A stretch of DNA of 64,000 nucleotides. Origin: Ignelater luminosus (taxonomy: Eukaryota; Arthropoda; Insecta; Coleoptera; Elateridae). Positions within the stretch are counted from its first letter, which is position 1; every line of letters begins with the position of its first letter. This document shows, in pieces, positions 23,191 to 35,761 of this stretch. The stretch lies in assembly GCA_011009095.1 (NCBI GenBank), contig VTPC01000816.1, positions 124,001 to 188,000 on the forward strand, given 5' to 3'. Under the pieces are notes generated by a model. The model did no database searches. It was given only the letters and a program-made list of their open reading frames with translations, and was not told where the DNA came from. The position numbers and the translations under genes were made by a program.

Positions 23191-25780
23191 AAGGTAGAAG
23201 AATGCAAAATACGAGTTAAAACCTTACTTCCTCTGCATTAAGAATTGAGCTGCAAAACGTAAGAAAGGTTACTGTTAGTTCTAAGACGAGAAGGAATAGG
23301 TTAAAAGAAGTCGTTTTGAATATCAAGACTTATTTTCAATGTCCTTGACAGATACATTAATTTAAGCTTAAAAACAAACAATCCAGCACACTTCGATCTA
23401 TATTACTTCTCAAACAGAAGAATAAATCAGCAATATAAAAGTACTCTATATTTTTGTTCATGAGTGTATATTTTATAGACTGTCAAATTTAATTTTCATA
23501 TGCATACAGGGTGTGTCGGTGTACTTGAAAAACCGTAGCTATCTAACAAAGTAAAATTGCAGATGTCATCATTACTACTTTAATCAATCATGTAATGTAA
23601 TGTTGTTTTGTAATAGTAAATCTCATGTAACACTAGAAAAAAGACCAATCAATTTATTTCCTCTACGAATAGAAAAATTACCGATTCAAAATTCAATTTT
23701 ATTCAATTTTTTTAAAATTTGAGATAGGTTTTTAACACATCGAACATGATTAATGAAGGTTAATGAACACTAAGTGAAATTAAAATTTTTATGATCAAAT
23801 TTCTCCAAATAGATTTTAAAGAGGTTTCCTCTCTCGTGTCTTGTATAATACAGTATAAATCTGATATAGTATGCAGAAATTGGCTGAGGGTAATTTGCTC
23901 ATGTCAGCTGCAAATTGTAAAGCAACTTGAGGAACTTGAGGTCAAACAATTAAATGCATTAGTTGAAACAGTTGTGGCAACTATCTAGAACATTTCTGTT
24001 GTCTGTCTGCTGCGTACTAAAACAAATCAACATGAATGAAATTAATTTGAACGACACGCCAGGAATGTAAAATCTGTTGTAAACTATGCCCCTTTCCTGC
24101 TTTCCACTTAAAAATGAATAAATCACGCTTAAATGGCATTTTAAGAAAAAAGAGGAGCCTGGAAGTAATGATAAAAAAGAATGAAAAGATAAACTCACGG
24201 TTCACATTATGTATGATACTGACGTTCAACAAAATGTTTCGAAGCGCTTCCACTAGTGCAGAAATAAATCTATAGCTAGCTATACGTATAATATTAGGAA
24301 AAACCGTTTTTGAAGAGAAGAGTTTGTAGAAACGGCGAAGGCATTGAATTCAAAAGTAATTTTAAGTTTGTTACAAACGTGTTTTGGTGCGACATTGAAA
24401 AACTTTTACGTATATTGGCTTTTAGCGAAACATTTCACCCCTCACTCTTTTAACTTCCTTTTACCTTTTTTTTTAATATTTGTTCCGTGTTTACTGTTTG
24501 AAAAATCCTTCTTGAAAACTTCTTTTCGACTTAATGTATAGACGATGAAACGTTTTAGGCTTTGAATATTCAGGACGAAAATTGAGCTATGAAATTTTAA
24601 ATAACATAACCCAGAAAGCGAGTACATAAAATTATAAATTTTCATTGTATTATTGCTAAATTAACTTTGTTAAAATAAATATTGTAGAGGAGAATAGTCG
24701 GCCGGTGCTTTAACCACACGATATTGTTAACGTAACGTAAGTTTAGACAATTTATGAGTTGTTTAATGAAGGCTGGGCTTTAAATGTTTGAACAGCGGTG
24801 TGTGTATATAACAAACGATACATTCGGAAAAATGCGTAGGTGGACGGCTTTTCAGTGTTTAGTAAAGAACGTTAAGTAGAAACGAGCTATATTTTTTATA
24901 AAAAATGATGTAGCTATCGTAAATTGTTTATACATTTTAATCTTAATTATGTAAATAAAAAACGTCGTGTTTACAAAACAAAGAGTTAAAATATTGATAT
25001 AATACAAAGTTCAACACTTTGGTGGGCCGCTTGACCAAATAATCAATAACTTGCAATTAATTAATGTACATTATTAACACATTTGAACAATACTATTTGT
25101 TTTATTTACGCTTTATTGTTTATTTGTTTCCAATGAAAGAAGAAAAGGGCAAATAAATAAAATATTTTGTCTACGCATTCAGGAATTTGTTTTATTAATT
25201 AATATTCCGTTTTACTCACCCTTGAATCTTATATATGTTCGTGCCCAATTGAATTAACTAATTCTCGTTTTCCATGCTTTTTTCTTTTTTGACAAATACG
25301 GTAAATATTTACACTCACTGATGCTTGGATTCTTCCTTTTTGCTGATCATCCAATTTTAAAGATAACTTTTTCGTAAACAATAAGGTGTCGGAACACAAA
25401 GGAGAAAAGAAGCTTTTCCTTATTTTAGAACCAATGAAACTTAACAATTTATATGACAACCATTTCCATTCAATCTCTTCAATTATATGACTATGTATGT
25501 ACTATAATAGACTTGTACTAAATTCAGTGGACGCTTAGCGGAAGAAACCATACCAGATCCGAAACAACAGAATTCTGTCGCTATTTAATACTCGTAAACA
25601 ATTTTAAATACATTGATTGTGGCTTTGCACTTGTAATAACTATGGTTCATAGAAAATTGTTTCCTTCTTAGTAATCATTAATTTGAAAATCTTGTTATAT
25701 GGGTCTTCCTCAAATGTAGGGTTTTTGAGGGATCAGAAACTAAATAAATCTAGAGAGTCTTATTTCCAGCTAGGGTGCGT
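23191..25780. other. AT-rich noncoding stretch
   Basis: No gene was recognised. ATACAGGGTGTGTCGGTG near 23505-23522 looks like one end of a TA-target MITE, but its inverse was not found. A TATATAA string at 24805-24811 and a TCAGT at 24852-24856 are 49 bases apart, too far for a TATA/initiator pair. Open frames near 24.0-24.6 kb overlap on both strands and are low-complexity. Confidence 0.4.
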
Positions 25781-25784
25781 TTAC

Positions 25785-26080
25785 GTAAAATTTGAATTCA
25801 CACTGGTGAAAAGCTTGAAACAATAGCGAATAACCTTCTCAACGTTGTGCGCAACCTCGTGAAAAATGATTTTAATCAGGTACCATTTTCTTTCTGAAGG
25901 CTACTTTCTACTGTCTAATTATTAAGTAAAATGCATATGAAATAAAAAACTTGTGATATTCATTACTGAACTTGAATTTGTGAAATTCATACGAGTAAAA
26001 TGCTCTTAACAGTGGCGAGTAACCTTATTTAACATTGTACAGAGTACTAGAGTAAGTGCACAGTGATTTACCGCATTATG
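25785..26080 (+). repeat. Two diverged direct copies, ~187 bp apart
   Basis: A segment near 25788-25875 (AAATTTGAATTCACAC, then AACAATAGCGAATAACCTT) recurs near 25975-26075 (GAATTTGTGAAATTCATACG, then AACAGTGGCGAGTAACCTT). Block order is conserved and identity is modest. It may be a two-unit tandem repeat or the remains of a duplicated element. Confidence 0.4.
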
Positions 26081-26447
26081 GATTTGTCATGATTAACTCG
26101 AAAATGTATTTTTCCAAATACTTTTTATGTTAGAAACGTTGGAGAAGGATCTTGTAGCTACGTTTTCTTTAGTTTTTTTTATTTAAACCTTATGTAAGAA
26201 GATTAACATTTTGATTCAGGGTTTGTCCAATTTATGTCCTGTATGTGCATTGCATAGGTTGACCACTGTTGTCTATTTTAGTACTTCTAAACGGCTGTGT
26301 GAATAGAAGTTTGTCATTGTAGAATGTTCTGTGTTTTATTCTTATTTTGGTTTGCCATTAATACAAAGTTAGATGCGAACTTGTCAACATTGAGCTTGGA
26401 TTGATATTATTAGTTTCTATATGGCAAAATGAAACATTCCTAGAACT

Positions 26448-27104
26448 CTGCACGGGCCGAAATTTCCATACCCGGCCCCGCCCATTCTGCGAATAAACTT
26501 AACGCAGCCCGAAAAGATTCGGTAACTTTTTGATCGGCCCGACAAGCTCAAACTTTAGGAATGACCCGATATACCTGAACGGTCTCCAGGCTCCAACAGC
26601 TCGATAGACTCGATAAGCTCGAACGACCCGACAGGAACGAACGGCCCAAAAAGCCTAATAAATTTTTAAACTGAAGTCCGGCCTGACTTAAAACCTGAGC
26701 TTTGGACTTGGCCGCGCAAAGACCCGACCATGAAATCCGTCCCGTCTATGGTGCAGTACAGAAATTCTCCGCTTCGGTGCAAGATGAAAATAACGCTTGC
26801 CGAGTAGGTACGACAATCCTCTTGTGCTGTACGAAAAATATCTGGGTCCGGTGCAGTACGAGAATCGTCCGTTTCGAATTAGTACAAAAGTAAGGACCCG
26901 AAAATCCCGATCAACTCAATAACCTCGACAGGTTCGAGTAGCCCGAGATGCCAGAACGATCCAAGCAGCACGAACAGTTCGACAGGCACAAGCGCCCCGA
27001 TTGACCGGAAGTAGGGCCGAAAAGCTTGATAAATTCTTAAACTGAGGCCTGTCTCAACTTGAACCCGAGCTCGACTAAAAAACTTGACCAGCACAGGTCT
27101 CTAT
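26448..27104 (+). mobile_element. CCCGA-rich hAT-like element with 8-bp target duplication
   Basis: Exact octamers CTAGAACT flank the element at 26440-26447 and 27105-27112. The left end reads CTGCACGGGCCGAAATTT. The right end on the minus strand reads ATAGAGACCTGTGCTGGTC, so the GTGC(A/T) core is shared but about ten terminal bases seem lost on the left. The interior is made of CCCGA-, CTCGA- and GGCCCGA-containing units of roughly 10-20 bp, far less AT-rich than the surroundings, with no credible coding frame. A truncated relative in inverse orientation lies at 10975-11225. Confidence 0.65.
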
Positions 27105-27112
27105 CTAGAACT

Positions 27113-28500
27113 ATTGATCGGGAAGTATTATGATGGATTAGTTAGTACAAGAATTTAGATTTTAAGGTTTTAGCCTCAGTTAGTTCCGAAATAACCTTCT
27201 AGCCAAATTAAGGTGAGGTTCTTGCGAAGAGAGGATTAGCACGCCAATAAACGCGATGGCTAATGATCTGTAAAGACGCGGCAACGAGTAGAATTATTCT
27301 AATTTAAATCAAAACATTTTCTTTTTTGTTTTCTTATTGTCAAGTTCCTTTTATTCTTTGAAGTTGTCCCTTGCCGCGTCAAATAAATTTTTTTCTTTCA
27401 CCATATCAAATAAAAAAATGTTTTCTGCTTCTGCTACCAATTAAATCCTCCCCGTTTAGTGGAAACATTTTCGTTTCCCTGAGGCGGAGGTGTACATATT
27501 CGATCAAACCTGAAAGTCTCACGTCCGATCTCAGTTTAAGGGAACAATTTTGAAAACTATTCTTGTATGAAAATCTTAGGTCTTATGTCGGTATAATATT
27601 TGGCAGTTTGATGCGTTAGAAACCTTTCAATTTTAGTGTTCAATGAGGTCTAAGAAACTTTTGCGACTCCTATTTTGGGTGTAGTCTTAAAGTCTTGTGT
27701 GACTGTCTCTTAAATGGGTTCTTGCAGTACTAGGTTCATCTTCTATAAAGATGGCTTCAACTGATAGCACTGAAGAAACAGCAGCGCATAAGTATGCCAA
27801 AGGAATGGGAAAATTACAGCAAGAAGGGCGAGAATATGTGTGAAACAACCAAGGCCAACACGCAAAGCAAATGCAAACTATCAATTTGACAAATAATGAT
27901 TTTAATGATTGAATCAGATAAACCATGACCTGTTTTCATGGTCTTTTGGGAACTGAAAACGTGCTGGATCTTTTAAAATGGATAGTAGGCCGAAAGAAAC
28001 GATTACTGCCCCCCGCGAGCTTTACTAACCATAATTCTTCGAGGTTTTGTGTACCAGACAGAAAACTCAGAGGGGCCACATTGGCTTACCGGTCCATCCC
28101 TGTTTTAGAGCAAGATTTCTCACTCTACAAGTCTAACGTGGAAGATCTTTTTTTTAGGACTAGTCGAGTTTGCGTATAACTTAGCAACGATGAAAGCGTT
28201 AAGTTTTTTATTTAGCACGCAATAACATGAAGTAGCTAAAAACCAGAATTTTTAAACTTGCTAGTAAATGAAAAACCAATCAGGTTTGTTAAAATGAAAA
28301 GGGTCATACCTAGCTATTTCCCAACCTAAAGAAATTAACGTTGTTAAGTTCATGGCAGTGGTTAGCTATCACTACTAGCAAAAAAGGAATGTGCTGAGTG
28401 AAGATTATTGCTTCATCTGCATCACTCCAGCTGTAGTGAGCACGATCGAACTTTGCCCTAAATCAAATTATTTCTTGTACATACTTCATCAGCTAGTCAC
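27113..28500. other. Noncoding stretch, nothing firmly recognised
   Basis: A frame at 27751-27843 opens with a Met after a CTTGCAG acceptor-like string and stops after 30 codons. A second frame at 27925-28179 has a similar mixed composition. No domain was recognised in either and they do not join into a longer reading. They may be remains of a mobile element. Confidence 0.3.
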
Positions 28501-28519
28501 CGACAACTTGCAAAGCAAT

Positions 28520-28625
28520 AAATGTTTGGTAAACATATAAAAGCTTATCTCACCTTGGAAGTTGAACGTAAAGAATTTAATGTCATGTCAATGTGAATCA
28601 GAACATAAAGACGAAACATCACACA
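28520..28625 (+). repeat. Dispersed repeat, copy 1 (partner near 33.02 kb)
   Basis: TTTGGTAAACATATAAAAGC followed by TTATCTCACC near 28525-28555 matches TTTGGTAAACATACAAAAGC followed by TTATCTCCCG near 33018-33047. Weaker agreement continues for about 80 bp, including TTTAATGTC against TTTGATGTC. This is a two-copy dispersed repeat of unknown class. Confidence 0.5.
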
Positions 28626-28629
28626 TGAG

Positions 28630-28870
28630 CAAGGTCGGCTTCAGAACTTAAAGCACCTTAAGGCAAGCTCAGATTTTTGCGCTCTCGCATTTTATATTAA
28701 GCATGAATATGTATACTATGTCCAAACATCAGAAGATATTTGTCGCAGAAAGTTTTGCTTTTGATGCAGTCTTGTTTCTGATTTAGTTGAATGATACATG
28801 CGAGATGGTAGGTGGAACGGGCGGGTCGGTGTCATTTGTCTTTCAAATATGCCAATTAGGCTTTTATTTA
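28630..28870 (-). mobile_element. Second copy of the 20-kb hAT-like family, one end lost
   Basis: CAAGGTCGGCTTCAG and AGATTTTTGCGCTC near 28630-28685 correspond to the right end of the element at 20311-21283 read on the minus strand. AGATATTTGTCGCAGAAAG near 28735 and GGTCGGTGTCATTTG near 28830 continue the match into the left part of that element (AGATATTTGTTACAGAAAG there). The ~650-bp block found in the middle of the 20-kb copy is absent here. The far end was not found and appears deleted. Confidence 0.6.
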
Positions 28871-28879
28871 ACAATTTCA

Positions 28880-31800
28880 ATCTGTGTGCCACAAGCCCCG
28901 ATTTGCACTAAAACCTTTCATTTCATAAAGTGTTTATTCTTTTGCCTGTATTATATCCCGTAATTATGTTGAATGAATAACAGGTCGAGACTTGTCTAGT
29001 TTACTAATCAGCAATATATTGACTTTAGTTAGGTTTCTTTTAGCAAAATTTGAATTGCAGCAGCAGCAGAAGATATTTGTCATACGGCAATGCCATCAGT
29101 GGCGTGTGTTATTGCAGAGCCTTTGCACAAAGAGTTCTTACTTCTTGCTTGCTTTTGCTTGTAGACATGAAACTGTTATTACTTGATCAATTTTTTACGT
29201 TAAAAACATTTCTAGATACTTATAGTTATAACAAACTGAGAAATACTCAGAGACTTAAATCTAACACACCACAATCTTAAGTCATTGCCAGTTGTATAAT
29301 ACTCAAGTTTTTTATATTTGTGTTTTAGCTTTCGTATGTTGGAAAAATCTAAAAATTCATTTCAGCCTATTTATTGTTCATTTCTATTTGTGACATTTTG
29401 GTGGAAGTACCAGACATGCCCTGTACCAAGTATTCCAACATTTACGCCTTTATCTAATATGCTTAATTTCTCTTAACGAATGGCTTTGTTGGGAAATATC
29501 GCTTTCCTTCAGGAAGCTTTCTAAGCCAGTGAGCTTAAAAATTAAAACTGAAATAGAAATAAAGAAATTCGAAACATTAATATTAAACAGTTAAAATTGC
29601 ACTTTCGGAATATGTCGGTTCGTAATATTAAAGAAAGCATCACAACCTGAACTTATAAAATTGCATTTTAAAAATAATTTTTATACAAAGGAAAACAATG
29701 AAAAAATTCCAAAGTTAATTAATAAACGTGAAAACGATCGATGAATTATGTAACATATAGCATGAATCAAAGTAGGTCGTACAGTATTTCGCATTTTTCG
29801 CCTTTATTTTCCAATTAATGGAAAAAATTAATTTTTCACTGGAACAACCGTTCATGCAGTGTTATATATGTGTATATAAAGCACTTTATCAAATATAATG
29901 ACAAAGCTCGATTGTATGATGTCCTAAGTTTTGTTTGAAGTGCAAACAAATCATCATAACCTCACTTTTTGTTTACTTTTACCTATGGCGCGGCTACGTG
30001 TAAAACCGTTCATAAATTATTATAGAAAAAGACATTAAAAGCACCGTCAACGAAATAATATAAAAAAATAATGAAATTTTAATTATATTATTACGGTGCG
30101 TGAGTGCTTTCACGTTATTTTTAATTTGTCCTATTGGTTAAAAAGGTTTAATTCCAATATTGGATTAATATTTTACCAATCGCATTTTCAGAAAGTATGA
30201 GCATAATATTAATACCCGGTATTTTCGTAGAATTCCCTGGCGTGTCACTACTGTTTTTCATGATGCATATTAATATCGATTTTTAAATTACAGCGTTAAT
30301 TCTGTTATTCTATACAGTCATTCAACAGCACATTTTGATTATATCAAATGTTAAAAATATCAGTGTATTTTAATACCTTTTATTTTGTTTCAGGTGGGTG
30401 TTAATATCATATTCCATTGAAGTTTGAAATATTAGAATGTAATGAAGGTAAAGGTAAGTTGTTAGAAATTCACTTAACAAAACCAAAAAAAAAATAGAAT
30501 ATCGCTTTAAAAAGACATTCTCCACTTCTAAAACATAATGCGACCCTGTTGAAAGCATCAGTTAGCAATTTTGGCTCATCATTGCCTTTCTCATCATCTA
30601 TTATATTAATTCCGGGTTGCTTTTTATAATTATCCGCATCATCTAAATTAAGTAATCTATCATACTACTACACACTAATAAAAATAAAACAAATGCACCA
30701 AGGTTATGCCCTCCAAAACGAGGTGAAAGTATTTATAATGCAAAAAAAGTGTATGGTCAATTCTAATTTGCAATTCTATTATAAAATCGCGTACTTAAAT
30801 ATTATAACAAACTGTTTTAAACAGCAAAAAAAGCCTTTGGAGAATCGCTTGAGGGAATTTAGGCCAAGGATTAAAGAAAGTCCATTAACAATTGGCGCAG
30901 TTCAGGCGAGAGATTAGGGTCACATTTTTATATTAAACCGTATGCAACTCTTTCATTCTTTTTTATCTTTCCTGGAATAATATTTTGCGTAAAGGCCTAA
31001 AGGGATAAAAGTAAAAAACTTCTTAAATAAATAAATTGAAAAAGAGACCACAATAAATAATAGGAAGCGCCGCTTCCTGTGAGATTAAAAAGGGAAATTT
31101 AAATCTTCAAGGTTTATTTTTCTTTTAGCTATGCAGTAAGTAAGAAGAAGCCTGATGGTGATGGGTGAGAGTTACATGTGTTTTTAGAACCCGACAAAAG
31201 CTACCATCATATAAATATAAGCGGTATTATGTGTTACGTCAAACTATATCAAGGAACGTTGACTGACATATACCAGGGTTTAAGTCTGTCTTTTCTTGTA
31301 CATAATACTGTCTTCTAAGCTTAAATGTTAAAAATATCGCATACTAACATTCTCTGTGTACTACAGACATTTGTATAATTTCTCCAGAAATTATAAAACG
31401 AAAAACGTGGCATGTATGTTGTCTGGCTAAATTTGAATAGAATGTGGAAGTTGAACAGTTTCGTCTTTTTGCTGTATAGGTGTAGTAGCGAGACATATAT
31501 TGCCAAGGGCGCTAACGCCAAAATAAACAAAATAAAACATTAATTATAGAAATATTTACCCATTGTGGTAAAGAAAATAAATAGAAAGCTAGACAATAGC
31601 TAAGGGCGTTGAAAGATAAACATTGCTTGTTAAATTTTGAAATTAACTTTTTATTAAATACCCAATTAACGTTTTACTGAAAGGCCTTTCAATGATACAG
31701 TTTTTTATTCATTTTTAAATTGAAACTGGATCGATCCTCAATCTATCAATAGAATATTCGACATTCTGAAATTCATTTGTTGTTCTTTCTGTTGTCTTGG

Positions 31801-33010
31801 AGAAGATTTTTAATCGAGTGCGCACGGTGCAAATTATAGCCTTTTTATCATGCAGTAGTTAAATTGTAACAATATCAACCAGCTTGATGCACTTGCAAGT
31901 TCGATTTGATCTTAAGAAACGATAAGTCATTACTTTGAAACCTACTTATTTACTTTTCTGCTCTTTAATTATAAAATTTACTCTCAGATCCGTTTAATTA
32001 TTGCAATTTTGTAATCTGATATTGAAAAATAATTCATTTTTGGAATTTTGTCATTATGGAATGTTCATATCTAAGGCAAGTTAGAATTTTGAAGTACAAA
32101 ATCAACTCATCCCAATTTATGAACTAGAAATGATTGCACAGCTTTATTTCTACTTGTTTCCATGTTTTAAAAGCGCCATTTGCATAAACATTGCAATAAT
32201 AAGTAAACTAAATGAAGATAGTATAAAACTAGGTTTACTCATTCGTATGTACAAAAAATAATATCACTGGCTGAACTCCACATAAGTTCTCAGTATATGC
32301 TTCGCATGCTCCTCCACCACATTTCCATTAATTCTCTTAAGGAAAGGCAGGTAAAGTAAGGCTTAGTTCTACACTAAGCCACTTGCAGTCGTTCATAATC
32401 GAATTTTAATCTCTGCCAGGCCACGGTTGCCCACAGTCTGGGCTTTTCACTGTTCCACTTGCCATGCTTCACAGTAAGATTTTATCCTCTCCTCCGTGCA
32501 GCCAACAAACACATGTTCTCGCTGTACCTTCTGTCTGATTATTTCCACAACCGGGATGCGTTTTGTATACTACTGAATAATTCCGTAAGGCTGAATGGTC
32601 CCAGCTTTAACTATGGATCTGCTCAAACGAGAGATATTTAACGGTTATGGTTAACTTTAAATAGTCAGTATCAGTATGAACAGGTATTCAAGTATTTTGG
32701 CCTTACCTGTGATAGATGAAAATTCTAATTTGCAAAACTAAGTATATATAACGAACACCAAATTCTGTTTGGCATCCAACAGAATGAGACAACTCACCAA
32801 AAGTCATACGAGCTGTCTCTTAATTCAGAAAAGTAACGAATTGACATTGCGTCCTTCTCTATGATACCATACAACTCGTGCCCTTTATTTTTCTTTATTT
32901 TTATTTTTAGTAGAAATCTGGTTTTCTACGCGAAAAAAAGTAATTAGAGCAAGTGGGCTCCCTCCAAGAAAAATTACAAAATGCTTTTTCGTTTTATAAT
33001 TTCCAAAATA
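28880..33010. other. Mostly AT-rich noncoding stretch
   Basis: No gene or element could be assigned. Frames at 28992-29280 overlap in two phases around a short CAG run near 29058. Between about 32280 and 32640 composition is less AT-rich, suggesting an old element, but no family was recognised. A compact palindrome AGGAAGCGCCGCTTCCT lies near 31063. Confidence 0.4.
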
Positions 33011-33016
33011 AAAAGT

Positions 33017-33130
33017 ATTTGGTAAACATACAAAAGCTTATCTCCCGTTCGGATGTTCCATGTAGGGACTTTGATGTCTTCGTGACCGGCACATGTAAAG
33101 AAACAACTTAAAAAACAGTCCAGACGGAGA
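33017..33130 (+). repeat. Dispersed repeat, copy 2 (partner near 28.52 kb)
   Basis: This is the second member of the pair described at 28520-28625. Confidence 0.5.
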
Positions 33131-33684
33131 AACTTCCTAGGACAGGTGCATCAGGATTTAATATCATAAGAACAAGTGAAGCCACCTAGTTGTAGCTAGG
33201 ACAAAACCAATGTAGTTGCTGTCATGAGCACTAATTGACGCTATGGTTTAGAGTCATCTAATACAACGTCAGTAATAAAACCCAGTGGTTCATCCACTGG
33301 CAGTTCAAGGAATTCCCTAGAACCTGAGGCCCGGGTTGGCAACTGAAAACTTCGAACCCAGATTCGTTTATTCTGTTGCTACGCCACTGAAATAGAGATA
33401 TCTACCTTAAATTATTATTTGTTTCAATTTAAGAATAAGGGCGTTTGGGCACCAATCTGAATGAGCCAAAAAATATTTTGCTCTGAGGACCCTCTAGCAT
33501 GCCAGACCGACGCTGATATAATACTTGTTATCAATTGATCATAGAGCCTTGTTTGAACAGCATAATTGATTTGATTTTAGAAAATTCGTGACACTATGCT
33601 GAATAGAATTCACAAAATTGTAAAATTGCAATTCGAATTTAGGTACTTACAGATATAAAAATTCATAATGCTATTAAATGTAAA

Positions 33685-34230
33685 AATTCTGGGAAAGCCG
33701 TTGGAAATCTACTCTAAACACTCGTAGACACTATACAGTATGTTCAGCGAGGAATGGGACAGCGCGATATCTCGGAAACGAATGCAAATTTTAAAATTCT
33801 GAAAACGTTGTTATAAATGTTAGGTAGGGGCACATATTTTGTAATAAAGATTAAATGTATGTATGTAGAAGAATTTGCTTATTATCTCTACAGAATACAA
33901 TCTATTACATCTTTGTGTTAAATTTATAAAAATTATTATTTTCCCGAAAAGTAAGCCAGATAGGTTGGTAGCACTTATAAGGAAAGTTATCACAAATATG
34001 TTGCGAATTCTAAAAATCAAATAAAAAGTAGTTAAGTTAGGTAGCTCCACCTGGCGGTGACGCATTTAATTTAAAAACTTTTTATCACAAAATATGTGCC
34101 CCTACCTTACATTTATAACAAAGTTTTCAGAATTTGAAAATCTGCATTCGTTCCCGAGATATCGCGCTGTCCTATTCCTCGCTGAACACACTGTATAACC
34201 ACCAGATTGTTAGTTTGAAATTACGAATTA
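33685..34230 (+). repeat. Duplicated ~90-bp host segment, copy A (interrupted by a MITE)
   Basis: With the MITE removed, the segment runs CTGGGAAA, TTGGAAAT, AAACACTCGTAGACACTA, CACCAGATTGTTAGTTTG, AATTACGAATTA. Copy B (about 34345-34388 plus 37412-37450) carries the same order with a few substitutions (AAACACTTGTAGACACTA, CAACAGATTATTAGTTC, AATTACGAATTA). Each copy is interrupted at nearly the same place by a different transposon. Confidence 0.75.
33736..34193. mobile_element. Mariner-type MITE with long terminal inverted repeats
   Basis: The left end is CAGTATGTTCAGCGAGGAAT and the right end on the minus strand is CAGTGTGTTCAGCGAGGAAT. The inverted arms continue for about 110 bp with few mismatches, including GACAGCGCGATATCTCGG and AGGTAGGGGCACATATTTTG. 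Both sides are flanked by TA within TATA, as expected for TA-target insertion. Comparison with copy B of the surrounding duplicated segment gives an empty site of equal length, which supports a TA duplication. There is no transposase; the open minus frame 33820-34065 is an interior reading. Confidence 0.8.
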
Positions 34231-34591
34231 TTCCATGTCATTCGAAACGCAGAAGAATCTTTAGATAATTCATGGTACTGCGTCGATTGTGCAAAAAGTA
34301 CGTGTCTAGTATACTCAAGATTGTAAAGCTGCGCAGGTAAGTTTCTGGGAAAAATTGGAAATTTAAACACTTGTAGACACTAAATAGCCAGAGCTGGGCG
34401 CATTACTTATAAAAAGTAATGCGCTGCCATTACCAATTACTTTTAATAAAGGTAATGTCATTAGTTATCAGTTTTATTACTCGTAATAACGGGTAATGCC
34501 ATTATCTATTATCGAGTAATTGGTAATTGATAAACCAATTACTTTTTACATTGCTTGTGTATTTGTATACAGTATTGACCAGATTTTACTT

Positions 34592-35213
34592 AAACTAACG
34601 ATTAACGATTACTATTTATTTAAAATTTAGTTGTTAATCGTCACGAACGATTTACGAGTAAATTGACACTCATCTATTCAATAATATTCTTTGTTGTACA
34701 TTTTGAAAACTATTTGAATGTGGTATTTACTTTTATTATATTCATTGACAACTGGCTTTCTTAAAAGATTGCCCCTCTAACTAAATATTTTGTTTTCATC
34801 TAAAACACCTGTTCAATAATGCTGAGAAAATCAAACATCGTGAAATATTGTAAAGACAAATTAGTAATTTAACTTTTATTAGTTAAAGCACCGTGTTAAA
34901 CTTTTTTGATTTGCAAACCTTCTCAGAAACTTATTTAATTATAATTATTTTGGCACTACCATCTTGTATTAGAATTTAAGTTAGAAGAGAAATTCCGGAA
35001 TAATACTAATTCTCTCGGTCACCTGGAAAGAAGGAAAAATGATTTAATCATGAATCCTTCAGTTCAACTAAGACCATGATTAACGATTAGTTTAATCATT
35101 AGTTAGTTTCGTACGATCAATGATTAGTTTAATTATTAGTCATTTTGTACGATTAACGACTAATTCAATCGTTTTCTGCGATTAATCGTGTTAGTCGATT
35201 ACTGTTAATCGCA
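34592..35213. repeat. Block bounded by GATTAATCG/ATTAACGATTA repeats
   Basis: Clusters of ACGATTAACGATTA near 34597 and of TTAATC, GATTAACGA and ATTAATCGTG near 35080-35210 bracket an AT-rich core in roughly inverse arrangement. This resembles the subterminal repeats of a second, older hAT element nested in the larger one. No clear target duplication was found. Confidence 0.35.
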
Positions 35214-35359
35214 ATTATTCTTGTAGATCAAATTTTTAAGTTTTTTTCTCCAATTTTATTTATTTATTCGAAAATTACCTAGATGCGTAATTGTACATTC
35301 AGATTTATCAGTGGAACTGTTGGATTATTCGACGAATCATTAATTTTTGAAACGCAAAG

Positions 35360-35625
35360 AATCAAAATATTTTGACAATCTGCTATATCATTTTGAACGG
35401 ATAAAATTTTCTGGAACTTGAACATAATAACGCATTTCAGTGTGAACTTCAAAATGAGCTGTCACACTTAAGTTTTTGATTTAAAATGGCGTACTACTGC
35501 TATTCTGAAATTTGGAACAAAAATCTATGCTTAAGATTTTTCTAATAAAAATAAAAATCGACCTGTTTCAGTATTTTTCTGAAAAAGTAATGATTGAATT
35601 TGTGTCTTACTTTTTTGACACACTG
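35360..35625 (+). mobile_element. Truncated mariner-type element, right end only
   Basis: The sequence ends TTTTTTGACACACTG followed by TATA at 35626, the form of a TA-target element terminus. No matching CAGTGTGTC left end was found, so the left part is lost; the start given here is approximate. Confidence 0.35.
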
Positions 35626-35761
35626 TATACATACCTATTTAGCGATCATTAAAAATTATTGGATATAACAAAAATGGGGCTGCTATGCGTCACGATTTGA
35701 CGGGGGTGTACAGATTCGCTCCTAGTGCTCGGAATCTTCTTTTGTTCTTTTTACACAAATA

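Noticed and set aside
24805-24856. TATATAA followed by a TCAGT initiator
   Set aside because: The spacing is 49 bases rather than about 30, and no exon structure follows.
27751-27843. 30-codon frame starting MASTDSTEE after an acceptor-like CTTGCAG
   Set aside because: It stops within 93 bases, has no donor before the stop and no recognised family.
33820-34065. 81-codon minus-strand frame
   Set aside because: It lies wholly inside the mariner-type MITE between its inverted repeats.
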